Shown piece after piece: positions 6,422 through 7,921 of a DNA stretch of 7,921 nt. Numbering within the stretch: position 1 is the stretch's first letter; each line of letters begins with the position of its first letter. The position numbers and the translations under genes are program-made. The DNA lies in NCBI GenBank assembly GCA_017468115.1, contig JAFUJS010000052.1:1-7921 (forward strand), written 5' to 3'. The notes under the pieces are model-generated. The model was not told the origin of the DNA. It was given only the letters and a program-made list of their open reading frames with translations, and did no database searches. This stretch comes from Clostridia bacterium. GTDB taxonomy: Bacteria; Bacillota_A; Clostridia; Oscillospirales; CAG-272.

Positions 6422-6427
6422 ATTATA
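6422..6427 (-). promoter_or_regulatory. Candidate -10 box for the aquaporin gene
   Basis: A perfect TATAAT on the minus strand, about 45 bases before the ATG. The position 17 bases upstream reads AATAAA, a poor -35, so this promoter is weak, activator-dependent or misplaced. Confidence 0.45.
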
Positions 6428-6480
6428 TTACCACTAAATGGAAATTTATTTAAGTAGGAATCAAAATTTTATACACCCTC

Positions 6481-6509
6481 TTGAAAAGTTAATCGGACTG
6501 GTATATAAT
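6481..6509 (+). promoter_or_regulatory. Sigma-A promoter of icd
   Basis: TTGAAA (6481-6486), a 17-base spacer and TATAAT (6504-6509). The predicted leader is about 25 bases. It is divergent from the aquaporin promoter, with about 55 bases between the two -10 boxes. Confidence 0.85.
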
Positions 6510-6540
6510 TAAAATATCTTTTTTGAAAAGAGGAACTGAA

Positions 6541-7758
6541 ATGGAAAAAATTAAAATGACAACACCCCTTGTTGAAATGGACGGGGACGAAATGACAAGA
6601 ATTATATGGCAAATGATTAAGGATGAGCTTCTTTTGCCATTTGTGGATTTGAAAACAGAGTACTACGACCTTGGCTTGCCCGAGAGGGAAAGGACAAAGG
6701 ACAAGGTTACCTTTGATGCGGCATACGCAAACCAAAAATACGGCGTTAGCGTAAAGTGCGCCACAATCACTCCAAACAAGCAAAGGGTTGAGGAATATAA
6801 CCTTTCCGAAATGTATAAAAGCCCTAACGGCACAATCCGTGCAATCCTTGACGGCACAGTTTTCCGTGCCCCAATCATAATTGACTCAATTAAGCCTGCT
6901 GTTCGCAACTGGAAAAAGCCAATTACCATTGCAAGGCACGCCTATGGCGACGTTTACAAGGCAACAGAGTATAGACCCGAGGGCGAGGGTAAGGCAGAGC
7001 TTGTATTTACCGACAAAAACGGCAACGAAAGCTTCCGCCAGACAATTTACGACTTTGAGTGCCCGGGCGTTTTGCAGGGTCAGTACAATAAGGACACCTC
7101 AATTCGCTCCTTTGCACATTCCTGCTTTAAGTATGCAATCTCTACAAAGCAGGACCTTTGGTTCTCAACCAAGGACACAATCTCAAAGCAGTACGACCAA
7201 ACCTTTAAGCTCATTTTCCAAGAGATTTACGAAAACGACTACAAGGCTGAATTTGAAAAGCTGGGCATTACCTATTTCTATACACTCATTGACGATGCGG
7301 TTGCAAGAGTTATCCGCTCCGAGGGTGGCTACATTTGGGCGTGCAAGAACTACGACGGCGACGTTATGTCCGATATGGTCTCCACAGCCTTCGGCTCCCT
7401 TGCTATGATGACCTCTGTGCTTGTTTCTCCCGACGGAAAGTATGAGTACGAGGCTGCCCACGGCACAGTTACAAGGCACTACTATCGTTACCTGAAGGGC
7501 GAGGATACCTCAACAAACCCAATGGCAACAATTTTCGCTTGGAGTGGTGCTCTTCGCAAGAGGGCAGAGCTTGACGGTCTTTGCGACCTTGCAAAATTTG
7601 CAGATAAGCTGGAGGAAGCATGCCTTGACACACTAAACGACGGTGTTATGACAAAGGACCTGGTTGGTCTTGTTTCAGAGGGCTTTGAGGCTAGGGCAGT
7701 AAACACAATTACCTTCATTAAGGAAATCCGCGCAAGGCTTGAAGGCAAGCTTGCATAA
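6541..7758 (+). CDS. icd: NADP-dependent isocitrate dehydrogenase, eukaryotic-type homodimeric
   Basis: This enzyme oxidatively decarboxylates isocitrate to 2-oxoglutarate with NADP+, mainly supplying carbon for glutamate in Clostridia. The 405-residue product closely follows human IDH1 and differs from the E. coli type. Substrate residues T77, S94 (KSPNGTIR), R100, R109 and R132 (RHAYGD) fall at the same numbers as in human IDH1. The catalytic Tyr is Y139 and the catalytic Lys K211. Metal ligands are D251, D274 and D278 (NYDGDVMSD). NADP-phosphate contacts are in [10 protein letters not shown] (R312, H313), with STNP at 324-327, supporting NADP rather than NAD. Full length, no damage. The start is the ATG at 6541 with AGAGGA 6 bases upstream; the earlier in-frame TTG at 6523 lies before that site. 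Single-gene unit with its own promoter and terminator. Confidence 0.97.
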   Translation: MEKIKMTTPLVEMDGDEMTRIIWQMIKDELLLPFVDLKTEYYDLGLPERERTKDKVTFDAAYANQKYGVSVKCATITPNKQRVEEYNLSEMYKSPNGTIRAILDGTVFRAPIIIDSIKPAVRNWKKPITIARHAYGDVYKATEYRPEGEGKAELVFTDKNGNESFRQTIYDFECPGVLQGQYNKDTSIRSFAHSCFKYAISTKQDLWFSTKDTISKQYDQTFKLIFQEIYENDYKAEFEKLGITYFYTLIDDAVARVIRSEGGYIWACKNYDGDVMSDMVSTAFGSLAMMTSVLVSPDGKYEYEAAHGTVTRHYYRYLKGEDTSTNPMATIFAWSGALRKRAELDGLCDLAKFADKLEEACLDTLNDGVMTKDLVGLVSEGFEARAVNTITFIKEIRARLEGKLA

Positions 7759-7790
7759 TGCGTTGGCGGACGTCTATATACAAAAAGCAT

Positions 7791-7843
7791 AAAAAAGAGT
7801 GCGTATTACACCCTCAAAAAGGGCGCATACGCACTCTTTTTTT
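7791..7843 (+). terminator. Rho-independent terminator of icd
   Basis: GAGTGCGTAT (7797-7806) pairs with ATACGCACTC (7827-7836), extended by an A6/T6 stem. An inner CCC (7811-7813) can pair with GGG (7821-7823). T7 follows. The flanking A-run makes it usable from both directions. Confidence 0.93.
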
Positions 7844-7874
7844 ATGTGCACTCGACTTTCAAAGGGTTGTCGCT

Positions 7875-7917
7875 AAAAAAACTCATTTTTTGGTGGTCAA
7901 AATGCCCAAAAAATGAG
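7875..7917 (-). terminator. Probable terminator of a minus-strand gene beyond the right edge
   Basis: CTCATTTTTTGG (7882-7893) and CCAAAAAATGAG (7906-7917) form a perfect 12-bp stem with a 12-base loop. On the minus strand the stem is followed by seven T (7881-7875). In the plus direction it is followed by G residues, so it acts leftward and implies a convergent gene ending just outside the window. Confidence 0.65.
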
Positions 7918-7921
7918 GGGG

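Noticed and set aside
6881..7408. A 175-codon open frame inside icd in another frame
   Set aside because: Its Ser/Thr/Arg/Gln-rich composition is typical of a shifted reading of a conserved gene, and icd is intact throughout.

Overview
The window looks like chromosomal DNA of a low-to-moderate GC member of the Bacillota, most likely a gut-type Clostridia (Oscillospiraceae/Lachnospiraceae-like). The grounds are sigma-A promoters close to consensus, strong AGGAG-type ribosome binding sites, U-tailed hairpin terminators after nearly every gene, and the gene families present. A species cannot be named from the sequence alone.

Left part, 1-1250 (accessory). The window opens inside an RHS-repeat protein: the end of the conserved core, then a variable C-terminal domain. 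Overlapping its stop by 10 bases is a small gene for a two-helix membrane protein with a PH-like cytoplasmic part. The family-like reading of this second gene changes to the -1 frame at an A7 run (905-911) and continues to 1165. That displaced tail runs directly into GAGACAGGGGAC-type palindromic repeats (1139-1226). This part is visibly more AT-rich than the rest and looks like horizontally acquired, decaying or phase-variable toxin/partner DNA.

Middle part, 1266-6427 (metabolic and transport genes, all on the minus strand). In transcription order these are an AqpZ-like aquaporin, a YitT-family membrane protein with a C-terminal DUF2179 domain, and a two-gene operon of an MFS sugar transporter and a cytoplasmic family 2 glycoside hydrolase. 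The last two overlap by 14 bases and share one promoter and one terminator, so they form a small import-and-hydrolyse module for a beta-glycoside. The aquaporin and yitT genes each have their own terminator. yitT has a perfect TTGACA-17-TATAAT promoter; the aquaporin has only a weak promoter candidate.

Right part, 6428-7921. Divergent from the aquaporin is icd, encoding a eukaryotic-type (IDH1-like) NADP-dependent isocitrate dehydrogenase with all catalytic residues, a good promoter and a strong terminator. A second hairpin at the right edge reads as the terminator of a minus-strand gene beyond the window.

The most unusual material is on the left: the RHS tail with its overlapping partner gene, the slippery A AAA AAA frame change, and the repeat cluster fused to the gene's 3' end. 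The remaining genes are well-formed members of known families. No RNA gene, CRISPR array, insertion sequence with transposase, or origin was seen.
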